In this document: positions 24,912 to 33,005 of the stretch, piece after piece
Numbering within the stretch: position 1 is the stretch's first letter
Layout: each line of letters starts with the position of its first letter
NCBI GenBank assembly: GCA_046724395.1
Contig: JBKOWM010000045.1
Span: forward strand, 1-51,830
Length of the DNA: 51,830 nucleotides
Reading direction: 5' to 3'
DNA from: DATAEU01 sp046724395
GTDB taxonomy: Bacteria > Actinomycetota > UBA4738 > HRBIN12
Notes under the pieces: model-generated
What the model was told of the DNA's origin: nothing
The model's input: only the letters and a program-made list of their open reading frames with translations
Database searches by the model: none
Translations under genes and position numbers: made by a program

Positions 24912-26171
24912 ATGGCCGAGCGAGAGCGGATCGTCGACCCGACCGTCGTGAGGGGAGCCACTCAGCTCCGGATGAGCCGGCGGCAGTTCCTGCGAACGGC
25001 CGGCGTCGGCGCTGGGGCGCTGGGCCTGTCGTCGCTACTGGCGGCGTGCGGGACGAGCGGTGTCTCGTCGCCGACGGCCAGTGCGTCGGGCGAGGCGGCG
25101 CTGGGCAGCCCGCAGTGGTGGGACAAGCAGTCGCTGCACAACGAGTTCACCTTCGCCAACTGGGCCTACTACATCGACACGACGCACGGGAAGCACCCGA
25201 CACTCGACCAGTTCACGAAGGACACCGGCATCAAGGTCAACTACGTCGAGGCAGTGAACGACAACATCTCGTTCTTCACGAAGATCCGGCCGGACCTGCA
25301 GCAAGGGAACTACACCGGATACGACCTCATAGTCAGCACCGACAACGACCCGCCGATCTCGCAGATGGTCCAGCTGGGGTGGGCCATCCCGCTCGAGCAG
25401 TCGATGATGACGAACTACTACAAGTACTCGAGCAAGCTCATCCGTAGTCCGTCGTTCGACCCCGACAACAAGTACACGATGGGCTGGCAGTCGGGCTTCA
25501 CGTGCATGGCGTACAACACCAAGTACATCAAGGAGCCGATCACCAGCCTGCAGTCGCTCTGGGATCCGAAGTACGAGGGAAAGATCGGCATGATGGGGAT
25601 CGCCTCGGAGCTCGGCGCGCAGGGCCTGCTGTCGATCGGCAAGGACCCGGCCGCCTCCACGCAGGACGACTGGGATCAGGCGGCCGCCAAGCTCCAGGAG
25701 CAGAAGCCGCTCGTTCGCAGCTACTACGACGCATCGTACCTGCGGGCGCTGAAGAACGAGGACATCTGGATCTCGATGGCGTGGTCGGGAGACATCTTCT
25801 ACGCGGCGACCTATCAGGGATACGACACGCTCAAGGTCGTCATGCCCGACGAGGGCGTCATGTTCTGGACGGACTACATGATGATCCCGTACACGGCGCG
25901 GAACCCGCTCGATGCCATGACCTACATGGACTCGGTGTTCGATCCGCAGACCGCGGCACTCATCGCCGACTACGTCGGATACGTCTGCCCGGTCCCCGCC
26001 GCCCAGCAGATCATCAAGAACGAGTTGAAGGATCCGGTCGTCGCCGACAGCCCCACGGTGTTCCCGACGCCGGAGATCGAGTCCATCTCCCACCACTTCC
26101 CGGACTGGTCGAAGAGCCAGGAACTCGTGAACGCCTGGAACGACACGTTCGTCCCGATCTTCGAGGGGTGA
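24912..26171 (+). CDS. Spermidine/putrescine-type ABC transporter substrate-binding lipoprotein (Tat)
   Basis: A 419-residue PotD-like binding protein. The N-terminus has a twin-arginine motif (MSRRQFLRTAG) and a lipobox (LLAACGT), so it is a Tat-exported lipoprotein. FTFANWAYYIDTTHGKHP and TGIKVNYVEAVNDNISFFTK are typical of the PotD/PotF class. The stretch GMMGIASELGAQGLLSIGKD and the closing EIESISHHFPDWSKSQELV complete the fold. It is followed by two permeases with overlapping start codons. The ligand is probably a polyamine or another small cationic or amino compound. Confidence 0.9.
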   Translation: MAERERIVDPTVVRGATQLRMSRRQFLRTAGVGAGALGLSSLLAACGTSGVSSPTASASGEAALGSPQWWDKQSLHNEFTFANWAYYIDTTHGKHPTLDQFTKDTGIKVNYVEAVNDNISFFTKIRPDLQQGNYTGYDLIVSTDNDPPISQMVQLGWAIPLEQSMMTNYYKYSSKLIRSPSFDPDNKYTMGWQSGFTCMAYNTKYIKEPITSLQSLWDPKYEGKIGMMGIASELGAQGLLSIGKDPAASTQDDWDQAAAKLQEQKPLVRSYYDASYLRALKNEDIWISMAWSGDIFYAATYQGYDTLKVVMPDEGVMFWTDYMMIPYTARNPLDAMTYMDSVFDPQTAALIADYVGYVCPVPAAQQIIKNELKDPVVADSPTVFPTPEIESISHHFPDWSKSQELVNAWNDTFVPIFEG

Positions 26172-27025
26172 TGCGGCTCCGCAAGCGGCTCGTTCCGTAC
26201 GGGCTGGGAGCACCGGCCGGCCTGTGGCTGGCGGTGTTCTTCGTGGTGCCGCTCGTCACGCTGCTGTCGTTGTCGCTGCAGACGTGCAACACGCTGACGC
26301 TCGCGTGCCGGCTTACGTGGCACTGGCAGGAGTTCCCGACATCGGTCGCCGACTACCACACGCAGTTCCTGCGTTCCCTTAAGTATGCCAGCGCGGCGAC
26401 GGTCGTCGACGTCGCGGTGACCTTCCCGCTGGCCTACTGGATCGCGTTCCGGGCGCGCCACAAGACCGTGTTCCTGCTGATGCTGCTGCTGCCGTTCTTC
26501 GTGTCGTTCGTCATCCGCACGTTGCTATGGCAGTTCATCCTCTCGGACCAGGGCTTCGTCTTCGGGACACTGAAGGCGGCGAACGTACTCCCCGAGAACT
26601 TTCACATCCTAGCTACGGAGACGGCCGTCATCGCGGGGATCGCCTACAACTACCTTCCGTTCACCGCACTGCCGCTGTTCGTGGCACTCGATCGGATCGA
26701 TCCGCGCGTCGTCGAGGCGTCGCACGATCTCTACGCGACGCGACGGGCAACGTTCGCGCGCGTCATCCTGCCGCTCGCAATCCCGGGGATCTTCGCCGCA
26801 ACGCTGCTCACCTTCGTTCCGGCGATGGGCGACTTCGTGAACGCCGCCATCCTCGGCGGCACGAGCAACACGATGATCGGCAACGTCATCCAAAATCAGT
26901 TCCTGGTCTTCAGCGACTACCCGAGCGGTTCGGCGCTGTCCGCGCTTCTGATGTCGTTCATGCTGATCGGGGTGCTGGTGTACTCCACGCTGCTGCGCTC
27001 GGCGACGATTCAGGAGTACATGTGA
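26171..27025 (+). CDS. Polyamine-type ABC transporter permease (PotB-like)
   Basis: A 284-residue permease starting at ATG that overlaps the binding-protein stop (TGATG). It has an N-terminal helix GLWLAVFFVVPLVTLLSLSL, a periplasmic segment, further helices from VFLLMLLLPFFVSFVIRTLLW and the ATPase-contact EAA loop VVEASHDLYATRRATFARVI. The loop VPAMGDFVNAAILGGTSNTM is characteristic of PotB/PotH. It works with the next gene as a heterodimeric channel. Confidence 0.92.
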   Translation: MRLRKRLVPYGLGAPAGLWLAVFFVVPLVTLLSLSLQTCNTLTLACRLTWHWQEFPTSVADYHTQFLRSLKYASAATVVDVAVTFPLAYWIAFRARHKTVFLLMLLLPFFVSFVIRTLLWQFILSDQGFVFGTLKAANVLPENFHILATETAVIAGIAYNYLPFTALPLFVALDRIDPRVVEASHDLYATRRATFARVILPLAIPGIFAATLLTFVPAMGDFVNAAILGGTSNTMIGNVIQNQFLVFSDYPSGSALSALLMSFMLIGVLVYSTLLRSATIQEYM

Positions 27026-27900
27026 GCATCGTCGAAGCGTCGGCGCCGCTGCGGCGGCGGCACCGCGGGTGGACGTATTACGTGCTGCCCGTCTTCGCCG
27101 CCGCGGTGATCGCCTACCTGCTGGTCCCGATCGCGTTGATGATCGTCTACAGCTTCAACGACTCCACGGCGAACCTGCCGACGGTGACGTTCAACTGGCA
27201 GGGATTCACGACTCGGTGGTACGCCGAGTGGAACCAGGTGCCTGGCCTCACGCCGGCCTTCTTCCTCTCGCTGCGCCTGGCCTTCCTGACGAGCGTCGTC
27301 GCGACCGCCATCGGCACGCTGCTGGCGTTGTCGCTGGTCCGCTATCGGTTCCGGGGCAAGGGCGCGATCGAGCAGGTGATGACGCTCGTCATCGCGACGC
27401 CCGAGATCGTGCTCGGCGCCTCGCTGCTCGGCTTCTTCATCACGCTCAACTTCCCGAAGGGGTTTCTCACGCTGTTCGTGGCGCACGTGATGTTCAGCAT
27501 CGCGTTCGTCACGATCACCGTGCGGGCGCGCCTCGCCGGGTTCGACATCGGCGGCTTCGAGGAGGCGGCGCAGGACCTCGGCGCCACTCCGTGGGTCACG
27601 TTCTGGAAGGTGACGGTGCCGCTGATCTTCCCGGGGATGGCAGCCGGAGCGCTTCTCGCGTTCGCGCTGTCGATCGACGACTTCGTGACGTCGAGCTTCG
27701 TCGCCGGAACGACGAATACGTTCCCGCTCTGGGTTTGGGGAGCCGTGAAGGTTGGCATCCCGCCTCAGGTGTTCGTGCTGGGCACGATGATCTTCGGTCT
27801 CGGCGTGGTCTTTGTGGCGACCAACGTCGCGCTCCAATTTCGTAGAGGCGGGCGTCGAAACGGCGTCGGCGTTCGCGTGGCGTCTGACCGGATGCGATGA
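27022..27900 (+). CDS. Polyamine-type ABC transporter permease (PotC-like)
   Basis: A 292-residue permease whose GTG start overlaps the potB-like stop (ATGTGA). Marks are LVPIALMIVYSFNDS, the EAA loop GGFEEAAQDLGATPWVTFWK and SIDDFVTSSFVAGTTNTFPL, all PotC/PotI-type. The usual ATPase gene (potA) is missing both here and elsewhere in the window, so the importer needs an ATPase encoded elsewhere. A 99-base gap with no clear promoter precedes the second P450. Confidence 0.92.
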   Translation: MSIVEASAPLRRRHRGWTYYVLPVFAAAVIAYLLVPIALMIVYSFNDSTANLPTVTFNWQGFTTRWYAEWNQVPGLTPAFFLSLRLAFLTSVVATAIGTLLALSLVRYRFRGKGAIEQVMTLVIATPEIVLGASLLGFFITLNFPKGFLTLFVAHVMFSIAFVTITVRARLAGFDIGGFEEAAQDLGATPWVTFWKVTVPLIFPGMAAGALLAFALSIDDFVTSSFVAGTTNTFPLWVWGAVKVGIPPQVFVLGTMIFGLGVVFVATNVALQFRRGGRRNGVGVRVASDRMR

Positions 27901-27999
27901 CTACCACACAGAAGATTGCGGACGAGCGAGCTCGTGGGGGAGGATGAACGCGCCTTACTCGCCCGTGCGGGATCCGCGGACGTCCGTGGAGGTCTGGTC

Positions 28000-29220
28000 A
28001 TGCTAGAGATGGTCCGGCGACGGGACGGCGGCACCATCGCTACCGACGTGATCCTCGATGTTCCGCTCGCCAGGTTGGAGCAAGATCCATTTCCCATCTA
28101 CGAGTGGATGCGACACGAGCTGCCGATTGCATTCGTCCCCGAGGTCGGGCGCGTCCTCGTGACCACATGGGCGCTGTGCGAGGAAGCCGGATCCAACGAC
28201 GAAGTGTTCGGACCCACGCAGCATCCGTTCGACAAGGTCTACGGCGCGTTCAACGTGATGAGCCTGACGGGGCCGGTGCATCGCAACCTCCGTAATGCAA
28301 CGAACGTGCCGTTCCGTCCACGTGCCGTGAAGTCCTACCAGGACACGGCGCTCCGGACCACCGCGCGCCGATACATTCACGAGCTTCGCCCGTCGGGCGG
28401 CGCCGATGTGTGTGAAGACCTTCTTGAACCGATCAGTCAGCGGGCTATCGGCGACGTCCTTGGCTTCGCCGACGTGGACGATCGCACGATCGGTCGGTGG
28501 TTGCACGCGTACGCGGCATACCTCGTGGACTTTGGGCGTGACCAGATGGTTGCGGAGCGAGGTCGAGCGATCAAGGGCGAGGTCCGCGCGTATTTGGAGG
28601 AGCGAATACCGACGCTCCTCGAACGACCTGACGACAGCGCGCTGTCGCACATGCTGCATGATGGGATGCCGGACGGCGAGACCAGGTCGATCGACGACGT
28701 GATCGGGACCGTGGGCGTGATGATCGTCGGGGGTATTCAGGAGCCCGCCCACGCCGCCGCGAACGCGTTGCTCGGGTTGTTCGGTCGCCCGGAGCAGGCT
28801 GCGCGCGTTGCCTCCGCGCCGGGGCGGTGGTCCGTGAAGGTCATCGAGGAAGGGTTGCGCTGGCTGGCTCCGTTCGGAATGACCGAGAAGTGCACCACGA
28901 CCGATTACATGCTCGGCGGTCTCGCCTTCCCGCCTGCAACCGAGGTCTCGCTCGTGATCGGCTCCGCGAACCGCGACCCCGATCGTTTCTCGAACCCCGA
29001 CGTCTACGACCTCGATCGGAAGGACATCTCGCACCAATCGTTCGGCTACGGGATCCACTTCTGCATCGGCCACTTCGTGGCTCGCGTGCTCGCTCAGGTC
29101 ATGATCGAGGAGATGTTCGAGAACCTCCCCAACCTGCGCCCCGACCCCAATCGCGACCCGCTCGTGCGTGGCTGGGCGAACCGCGCCGCGTACCACCTCC
29201 CGCTCGTCTGGGATCCGTGA
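28000..29220 (+). CDS. Cytochrome P450 with altered I-helix motif
   Basis: A 406-residue P450. The haem ligand is Cys355 in FGYGIHFCIGHFVAR and the ExxR is EEGLR. The I-helix reads VGGIQEPAHAAAN (about residues 244-256), the same Glu-Pro replacement as in the P450 at 20853-22052. ATG 28000 is chosen because GGAGGT stands seven bases before it; the frame is open from 27916. The two P450s are paralogues of one subfamily but are not close copies. It is the last gene before tRNA-Thr, which is convergent. Confidence 0.92.
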   Translation: MLEMVRRRDGGTIATDVILDVPLARLEQDPFPIYEWMRHELPIAFVPEVGRVLVTTWALCEEAGSNDEVFGPTQHPFDKVYGAFNVMSLTGPVHRNLRNATNVPFRPRAVKSYQDTALRTTARRYIHELRPSGGADVCEDLLEPISQRAIGDVLGFADVDDRTIGRWLHAYAAYLVDFGRDQMVAERGRAIKGEVRAYLEERIPTLLERPDDSALSHMLHDGMPDGETRSIDDVIGTVGVMIVGGIQEPAHAAANALLGLFGRPEQAARVASAPGRWSVKVIEEGLRWLAPFGMTEKCTTTDYMLGGLAFPPATEVSLVIGSANRDPDRFSNPDVYDLDRKDISHQSFGYGIHFCIGHFVARVLAQVMIEEMFENLPNLRPDPNRDPLVRGWANRAAYHLPLVWDP

Positions 29221-29266
29221 TCGTCGGTCGACTGATTCATCGTCAAAAGGCGCGTTTGTGTTGTCG

Positions 29267-29338
29267 AGCCGGCGGTCGGATTCGAACCGACGACCTGCTG
29301 TTTACAAGACAGCTGCTCTGCCACTGAGCTACGCCGGC
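29267..29338 (-). tRNA. tRNA-Thr (anticodon TGT)
   Basis: The minus strand folds into a standard tRNA. The acceptor stem GCCGGCG pairs with CGCCGGC, with a T discriminator and no encoded CCA. The D arm is GCTC...GAGC, the anticodon stem GCTGT/ACAGC encloses loop CTTGTAA, and the T arm is GTCGG-TTCGAAT-CCGAC. The anticodon TGT reads ACA and related threonine codons. Its first ten bases overlap the end of the rlmB coding region on the same strand, so it is probably processed out of a joint transcript. No clear terminator follows it. Confidence 0.95.
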
Positions 29339-30102
29339 CGGTCGGGGAAGTGTACCGTCGGGTCGTCGGCCGACCTTGGCACGATGTACGCGAACAACAC
29401 CGCGGCGAGGGCCGCGGACGCGTTCAGCGATCCGATGCGGCCTCGCGTCGGCAGCGATACGAGCACATCGCACGACTCGCGCGTCAGGCGTGCGAGGCCC
29501 TGCCCCTCGGAGCCGACGACGACGGCGACGCGGCCGTGGGGCGCCGGATCGTCGTAGACGGAGCGCTCCGCGCGCTCGTCGAGGCCGACTACGGTGAAGC
29601 CGGCGTCCTTCAGCCGCGCGAGCGCCCGGGCGATGTTCGCCACGCGCGCATGTGGCAGGTGAAGCAGCGCGCCGGCCGAGGCGCGTACCGAGGCGGCCGT
29701 GACGGGCGCCGCTCGGCGAGTCCTGCTCACGAGCATCGAGACGCCGGCGGCTTCCGCCGAGCGCGCCGCGGCACCCAGATTCTGCGGATCGTCCACCCCG
29801 TCGAGGACGACGACAACGGCGGTGTCCTCGAACGGCCACGTCGCGAGGTCGCGCTCGCTCAACTCCGCGGGCGAACGTACGCGCGCGACGACGCCGTGGT
29901 GATCGATGGCGAGCCGGTCGAGCTCGGCGCGGTCCGCCTCGCGCACCGGCGTTCTCGCAGCCGCCGCGGCGTCCAACAGCTCGCGGAGCGCGATCGTGAC
30001 CTTGGCGCCGCGCCCGATCAGCACCTCGGTGGCGAGCCCGGACCGCACGGCCTCCACCGCGGTCCGGCGACCGCCGACCGCGAGCGTACGACGAGCGTTC
30101 AC
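29329..30102 (-). CDS. rlmB: TrmH-family 23S rRNA 2'-O-ribose methyltransferase (RlmB-type)
   Basis: A 257-residue SpoU/TrmH methyltransferase. The substrate-binding N-terminal part is GRRTAVEAVRSGLATEVLIG; the knotted catalytic domain shows the three SpoU motifs VVVLDGVDDPQNLGAAARSA, VVVGSEGQGL and IGSLNASAALAAVLF. Family members methylate G2251 of 23S rRNA using S-adenosylmethionine. GTG 30102 overlaps the ispF stop in GTGA and is preferred; ATG 30132 would give ten more residues. The stop codon TAG lies within the tRNA-Thr sequence, giving a 10-base overlap. Confidence 0.9.
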   Translation of the reverse strand: MNARRTLAVGGRRTAVEAVRSGLATEVLIGRGAKVTIALRELLDAAAAARTPVREADRAELDRLAIDHHGVVARVRSPAELSERDLATWPFEDTAVVVVLDGVDDPQNLGAAARSAEAAGVSMLVSRTRRAAPVTAASVRASAGALLHLPHARVANIARALARLKDAGFTVVGLDERAERSVYDDPAPHGRVAVVVGSEGQGLARLTRESCDVLVSLPTRGRIGSLNASAALAAVLFAYIVPRSADDPTVHFPDRPA

Positions 30103-30575
30103 TCGACGTGAAGCACGGCCAGTGCCAGACATCCGACGCCGTCACCGGTGAGCCCGAGTGCCTCCGGACGGGTCGCCTTCACCGACAGTCGTTCGAGCGG
30201 CACGCTCAGGACGGTGGCGAGGTTGCGCCGTATCTCGTTGCGGACCGGCGCTATCGCCGGCCGCTCCGCGACGACGGTCACGTCGGCCGACCAGGGCGTC
30301 AGAGCGTGAAGTCGGACCCGCGCCACCGTCCGCGAGAGCAGCTCGAGTCCCCCGATCCCCTGAAGCCGCTCGTCGGTCTCCGGAAAGTGCTCGCCGATGT
30401 CGCCGAGCGCCGCCGCACCGAGGAGCGCGTCGGCGAGTGCGTGGCAGACCGCGTCGCCGTCCGAGTGGCCCGTCAGCCCGGGCTGGCCATCGAAGCGGAC
30501 CCCGCCGAGGTGCAGCGTCCGACCCGCTCCGAACCGATGTACATCGAACCCGACCCCGAACCGCTGGTCACCCAT
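30099..30575 (-). CDS. ispF: 2-C-methyl-D-erythritol 2,4-cyclodiphosphate synthase
   Basis: A 158-residue MEP-pathway enzyme. It starts MGDQRFGVGFDVHRF with the zinc-binding Asp-x-His, then LTGHSDGDAVCHALADALLG, GDIGEHFPETD and the ending KATRPEALGLTGDGVGCLA. It cyclises 4-diphosphocytidyl-2-C-methylerythritol 2-phosphate in isoprenoid precursor synthesis. The start overlaps the ispD stop by eight bases. In many actinobacteria cysS stands between ispF and rlmB; here it is absent. Confidence 0.96.
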   Translation of the reverse strand: MGDQRFGVGFDVHRFGAGRTLHLGGVRFDGQPGLTGHSDGDAVCHALADALLGAAALGDIGEHFPETDERLQGIGGLELLSRTVARVRLHALTPWSADVTVVAERPAIAPVRNEIRRNLATVLSVPLERLSVKATRPEALGLTGDGVGCLALAVLHVE

Positions 30576-31254
30576 GGCGGGCGCGGGCGAGGTTCTCGAT
30601 CGCCCGCTCGAGGTCGGCCTCAGTCGTGATCTTGAAGTTGCGGGGCTCGCCCTCGACGGCGCGCACGCGGTAGCCCGCCCATTCGAGCAGGGCGGCGTCG
30701 TCCGTGAACTGTGTCTCCTCGGCACGCGCACGTTCGTGGGCGGCGCGGAGCGACGCGACGCGAAAGGCCTGCGGCGTCTGCGTCACAGCAAGCTCCTCGC
30801 GTGTCTCGGTCGAGACGATCCACCCGTTGCGTACGCGCTTCACGGTGTCGACGAGCGGCACGACGGGGGCGGCCGCGTCGGCCTCCTCCGTCGCATCGAT
30901 CACTGCATTGAACAGGGAGGGCGTCGCGAACGGGCGCGCCGCGTCGTGAACGACCACGATGCGAGCATCGGCGGGGACCTGGGCCAGAGCCGCGCGGACC
31001 GACGCGTGGCGAGAGTCGCCACCGGTCACCACGATGTGTGGCCCAGCCTCCCCGATCATGGCGTGCGCGAGGTCCTCGTGCCCGGCGGGCGCCGCGACGA
31101 CGACGAGGCCGACGGCGCCCGACGCGAACGCGGCGCGCACGGCCCGGGCGAGCATCGGCTCCTCGCCGAGGGGCAGCAACGCCTTCGGCGCCTCGGCGCC
31201 GAGGCGGCTCCCACTCCCCGCCGCGACCACGATCGCGACGGCGCGCACGTTCAT
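30568..31254 (-). CDS. ispD: 2-C-methyl-D-erythritol 4-phosphate cytidylyltransferase
   Basis: A 228-residue nucleotidyltransferase. The CTP-binding loop is VAAGSGSRLGAEAPKALLPLG; further marks are VVVHDAARPFATPSLF, VDTVKRV and QTPQAFR, ending NFKITTEADLERAIENL. It makes 4-diphosphocytidyl-2-C-methylerythritol in the MEP pathway. The ATG overlaps the stop of the upstream PIN/TRAM gene by four bases. carD, this PIN gene, ispD and ispF form the usual actinobacterial cluster. Confidence 0.96.
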   Translation of the reverse strand: MNVRAVAIVVAAGSGSRLGAEAPKALLPLGEEPMLARAVRAAFASGAVGLVVVAAPAGHEDLAHAMIGEAGPHIVVTGGDSRHASVRAALAQVPADARIVVVHDAARPFATPSLFNAVIDATEEADAAAPVVPLVDTVKRVRNGWIVSTETREELAVTQTPQAFRVASLRAAHERARAEETQFTDDAALLEWAGYRVRAVEGEPRNFKITTEADLERAIENLARARHG

Positions 31255-32309
31255 ACGCCGCCCTGAACCGAAGCGAACACCATCCGGCCAGTCGACGTCT
31301 GGATGACGTTGCGCGCGACGACCGGAACCGCGGAGCCGATCCAGTCGGTCGCGCGTTCGACGACGACCATCGTGCCGTCGTCCAGGTACCCCACCGCCTG
31401 GCCATGCTCGCGGCCCTCCTTCACGAGCTCGACCGTGAGCTCGTCCCCGGGTCCCACCGGCATCTGGAACGCGACCGCCAGATCGTTCAGCCTCGGAACG
31501 GGGACCGAGAGCGCCTCGGCGACCTTCGCCAGGTTGTGATCCGTCGTGATGAGCGACGCGCCGCGCTCGCGCGCCAGGCGGACGAGCGCCGCATCGACAT
31601 CGTGGATTCCGACCTCCTCGACGAGGTGCACGTGCACGGCTGGCGAGCGCTGTAGTTCCGCCACCACGTCGAGTCCCCGGCGCCCGCGTCGCCGCCGGTT
31701 GGGATCGGAGGAGTCGGCGATCGACTGGAGCTCCCCGAGCACCGCTTCGTGGACGAGGACGTCGCCGGCGAGGAACCCGGTCTTTGCAAGATCGACGACG
31801 CGGCCATCGATCAGGGCGCTCGTGTCGACGACGACCGAGTCGGCTCGCGACGCCGCCGCGCGGGGCTTGAGGCCGATGAGCGCAAAGAGCTCGGCGTTCA
31901 TCGTCCGGCCGATCCGATACCCGGCGTATCCGAGGGCGACGTAGACGAACGCGGCGGTGGTCCACGCGACGAGCGGCGGGAGTCGAAACACGGGGAGCGT
32001 CGCGAGCGCGGCGATGGTGAGGCCGAAGATCAGCCCGACCGCACCGGCGACGACCTCTGCGGCCGGGACGCGGCGGAATTCGCGCTCCATGGTGGAGACC
32101 GCCGTCGCCGTCTGCCGGCCAAGAGCGCCGCCGAGCACGAAGCCGATACCCGAGCCGAGGACGACGCCGACGAGCGTCTTCTGCGTGTCGCTCTCTGGCA
32201 ACCGGGTGGCCACCGTGTATCCGCCCGCGGCGAACAAGATGACGAAGATCAAGCGAACGAACTCGACGAACCGTCCGCGTGGGAGCCGCGGTTCCGCCTC
32301 GGGTTCCAC
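31251..32309 (-). CDS. Membrane-anchored PIN/TRAM-domain protein (YacL-type)
   Basis: A protein of about 352 residues with N-terminal hydrophobic segments (LIFVILFAAGGYTVATRL, GIGFVLGGALG, VVAGAVGLIFGLTIAAL, AAFVYVALGYAGYRIG). A PIN nuclease-like domain follows (VVVDTSALIDGRVVDLAKTG, acidic residues, SLITTDHNLAKVAE), then a C-terminal TRAM RNA-binding region (PGDELTVELVKEGREHGQAVGYLDDGTMVVVE). Members are thought to act as RNases, but the target is not known. The start is uncertain: GTG 32309 or GTG 32348. It lies between carD and ispD, as usual for the phylum. Confidence 0.85.
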   Translation of the reverse strand: MEPEAEPRLPRGRFVEFVRLIFVILFAAGGYTVATRLPESDTQKTLVGVVLGSGIGFVLGGALGRQTATAVSTMEREFRRVPAAEVVAGAVGLIFGLTIAALATLPVFRLPPLVAWTTAAFVYVALGYAGYRIGRTMNAELFALIGLKPRAAASRADSVVVDTSALIDGRVVDLAKTGFLAGDVLVHEAVLGELQSIADSSDPNRRRRGRRGLDVVAELQRSPAVHVHLVEEVGIHDVDAALVRLARERGASLITTDHNLAKVAEALSVPVPRLNDLAVAFQMPVGPGDELTVELVKEGREHGQAVGYLDDGTMVVVERATDWIGSAVPVVARNVIQTSTGRMVFASVQGGV

Positions 32310-32366
32310 GCGCCTACGGTGCCGGGTCGGCCCGGGCGGCGCAAGCACCGGCGGGATGTCGTTCGA

Positions 32367-32876
32367 TCAGGCTCCCTGCAGCACCCGGGTGCCGTGCGAG
32401 TCGTCCAGGACCTTGTCGATCATGGCCTCGGCCTTGTCCTCGCTCTCGTTGGTCGCAAAGGCGAGTTCCGAGATGAGAATCTGGCGCGCCTTGGTGATCA
32501 TCCGCTTCTCGCCGGCGGACAGCCCGCGCTCGCGCTCCCGGATCGAGAGGTTCCGGACGACCTCGGCGACCTGGTAGATATCGCCGGACCGCAGCTTCTC
32601 GATGTTGTTCTTGAAACGCCGGCTCCAGTTGGCCGCCATCTTCGACTCGTCCTCCTTGAGGACGTTCAGCACCTTCTTGACCTCGGACTTGCTGACGACC
32701 TCGCGGAGGCCGACCTCCTCGGTGCTGTCGACCGGGACCATCAGCGTGAGGTCGCCGTATGCGACCCGAAGGACGAAGTACTTGCGCTTTTCGCCCAAGA
32801 TCTCTCGTTCGCGGAGCTCTTCGATGACTGCGGCTCCATGCTCCGGATGCACAACCGTGTCGCCTTTGCGGAACAC
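32367..32876 (-). CDS. carD: CarD-family RNA polymerase-binding transcription regulator
   Basis: A 169-residue protein. The N-terminal Tudor-like RNA-polymerase interaction domain includes MFRKGDTVVHPEHGAAVIEE and YFVLRVAYGDLTLMVPVD. The C-terminal helical DNA-binding domain holds ANWSRRFKNNIEKLRSGDIY with the conserved Trp, QVAEVVRNLSIRERERGLS and KARQILISELA. CarD stabilises open promoter complexes, notably at rRNA promoters. The GTG start follows GAGGGGG. A candidate promoter lies 47-76 bases upstream. Confidence 0.95.
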   Translation of the reverse strand: MFRKGDTVVHPEHGAAVIEELREREILGEKRKYFVLRVAYGDLTLMVPVDSTEEVGLREVVSKSEVKKVLNVLKEDESKMAANWSRRFKNNIEKLRSGDIYQVAEVVRNLSIRERERGLSAGEKRMITKARQILISELAFATNESEDKAEAMIDKVLDDSHGTRVLQGA

Positions 32877-32922
32877 ACAACCCCCTCGGCTCGAAGGTGG
32901 ACGTCGAAAGACGCTGACCTAG

Positions 32923-32952
32923 AGCCTAGCACGCGGGTCCTCTGACCCGCAA
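32923..32952 (-). promoter_or_regulatory. Candidate carD promoter
   Basis: On the minus strand, TTGCGG (32952-32947) and TAGGCT (32928-32923), the latter preceded by TGC as an extended -10, are separated by 18 bases. This is a plausible sigma-70 promoter 47 bases upstream of the carD GTG. Part of it lies inside the inverted repeat 32939-32973. Confidence 0.45.
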
Positions 32953-32973
32953 ATCAAAAGCCCAGGTCAGAGG
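32939..32973 (-). terminator. Inverted repeat between radA and carD (possible radA terminator)
   Basis: CCTCTGACC at 32939-32947 and GGTCAGAGG at 32965-32973 form a perfect 9-bp stem with a 17-base loop. It lies 33 bases beyond the radA stop, in the position of a terminator. The T-rich stretch is in the loop rather than after the stem, so it is not a classical Rho-independent terminator. It also overlaps the candidate carD -35 and could be regulatory. Confidence 0.4.
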
Positions 32974-33005
32974 GCCTATGGCGCCCGGGCGGCCAATCCG
33001 AAGAC

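Noticed and set aside
29267..29338. att site with a second tRNA 3'-end copy in the window
   Set aside because: I looked for GCCGGCGGTCGGATTCGAAC elsewhere and did not see another copy; no integrase is present.
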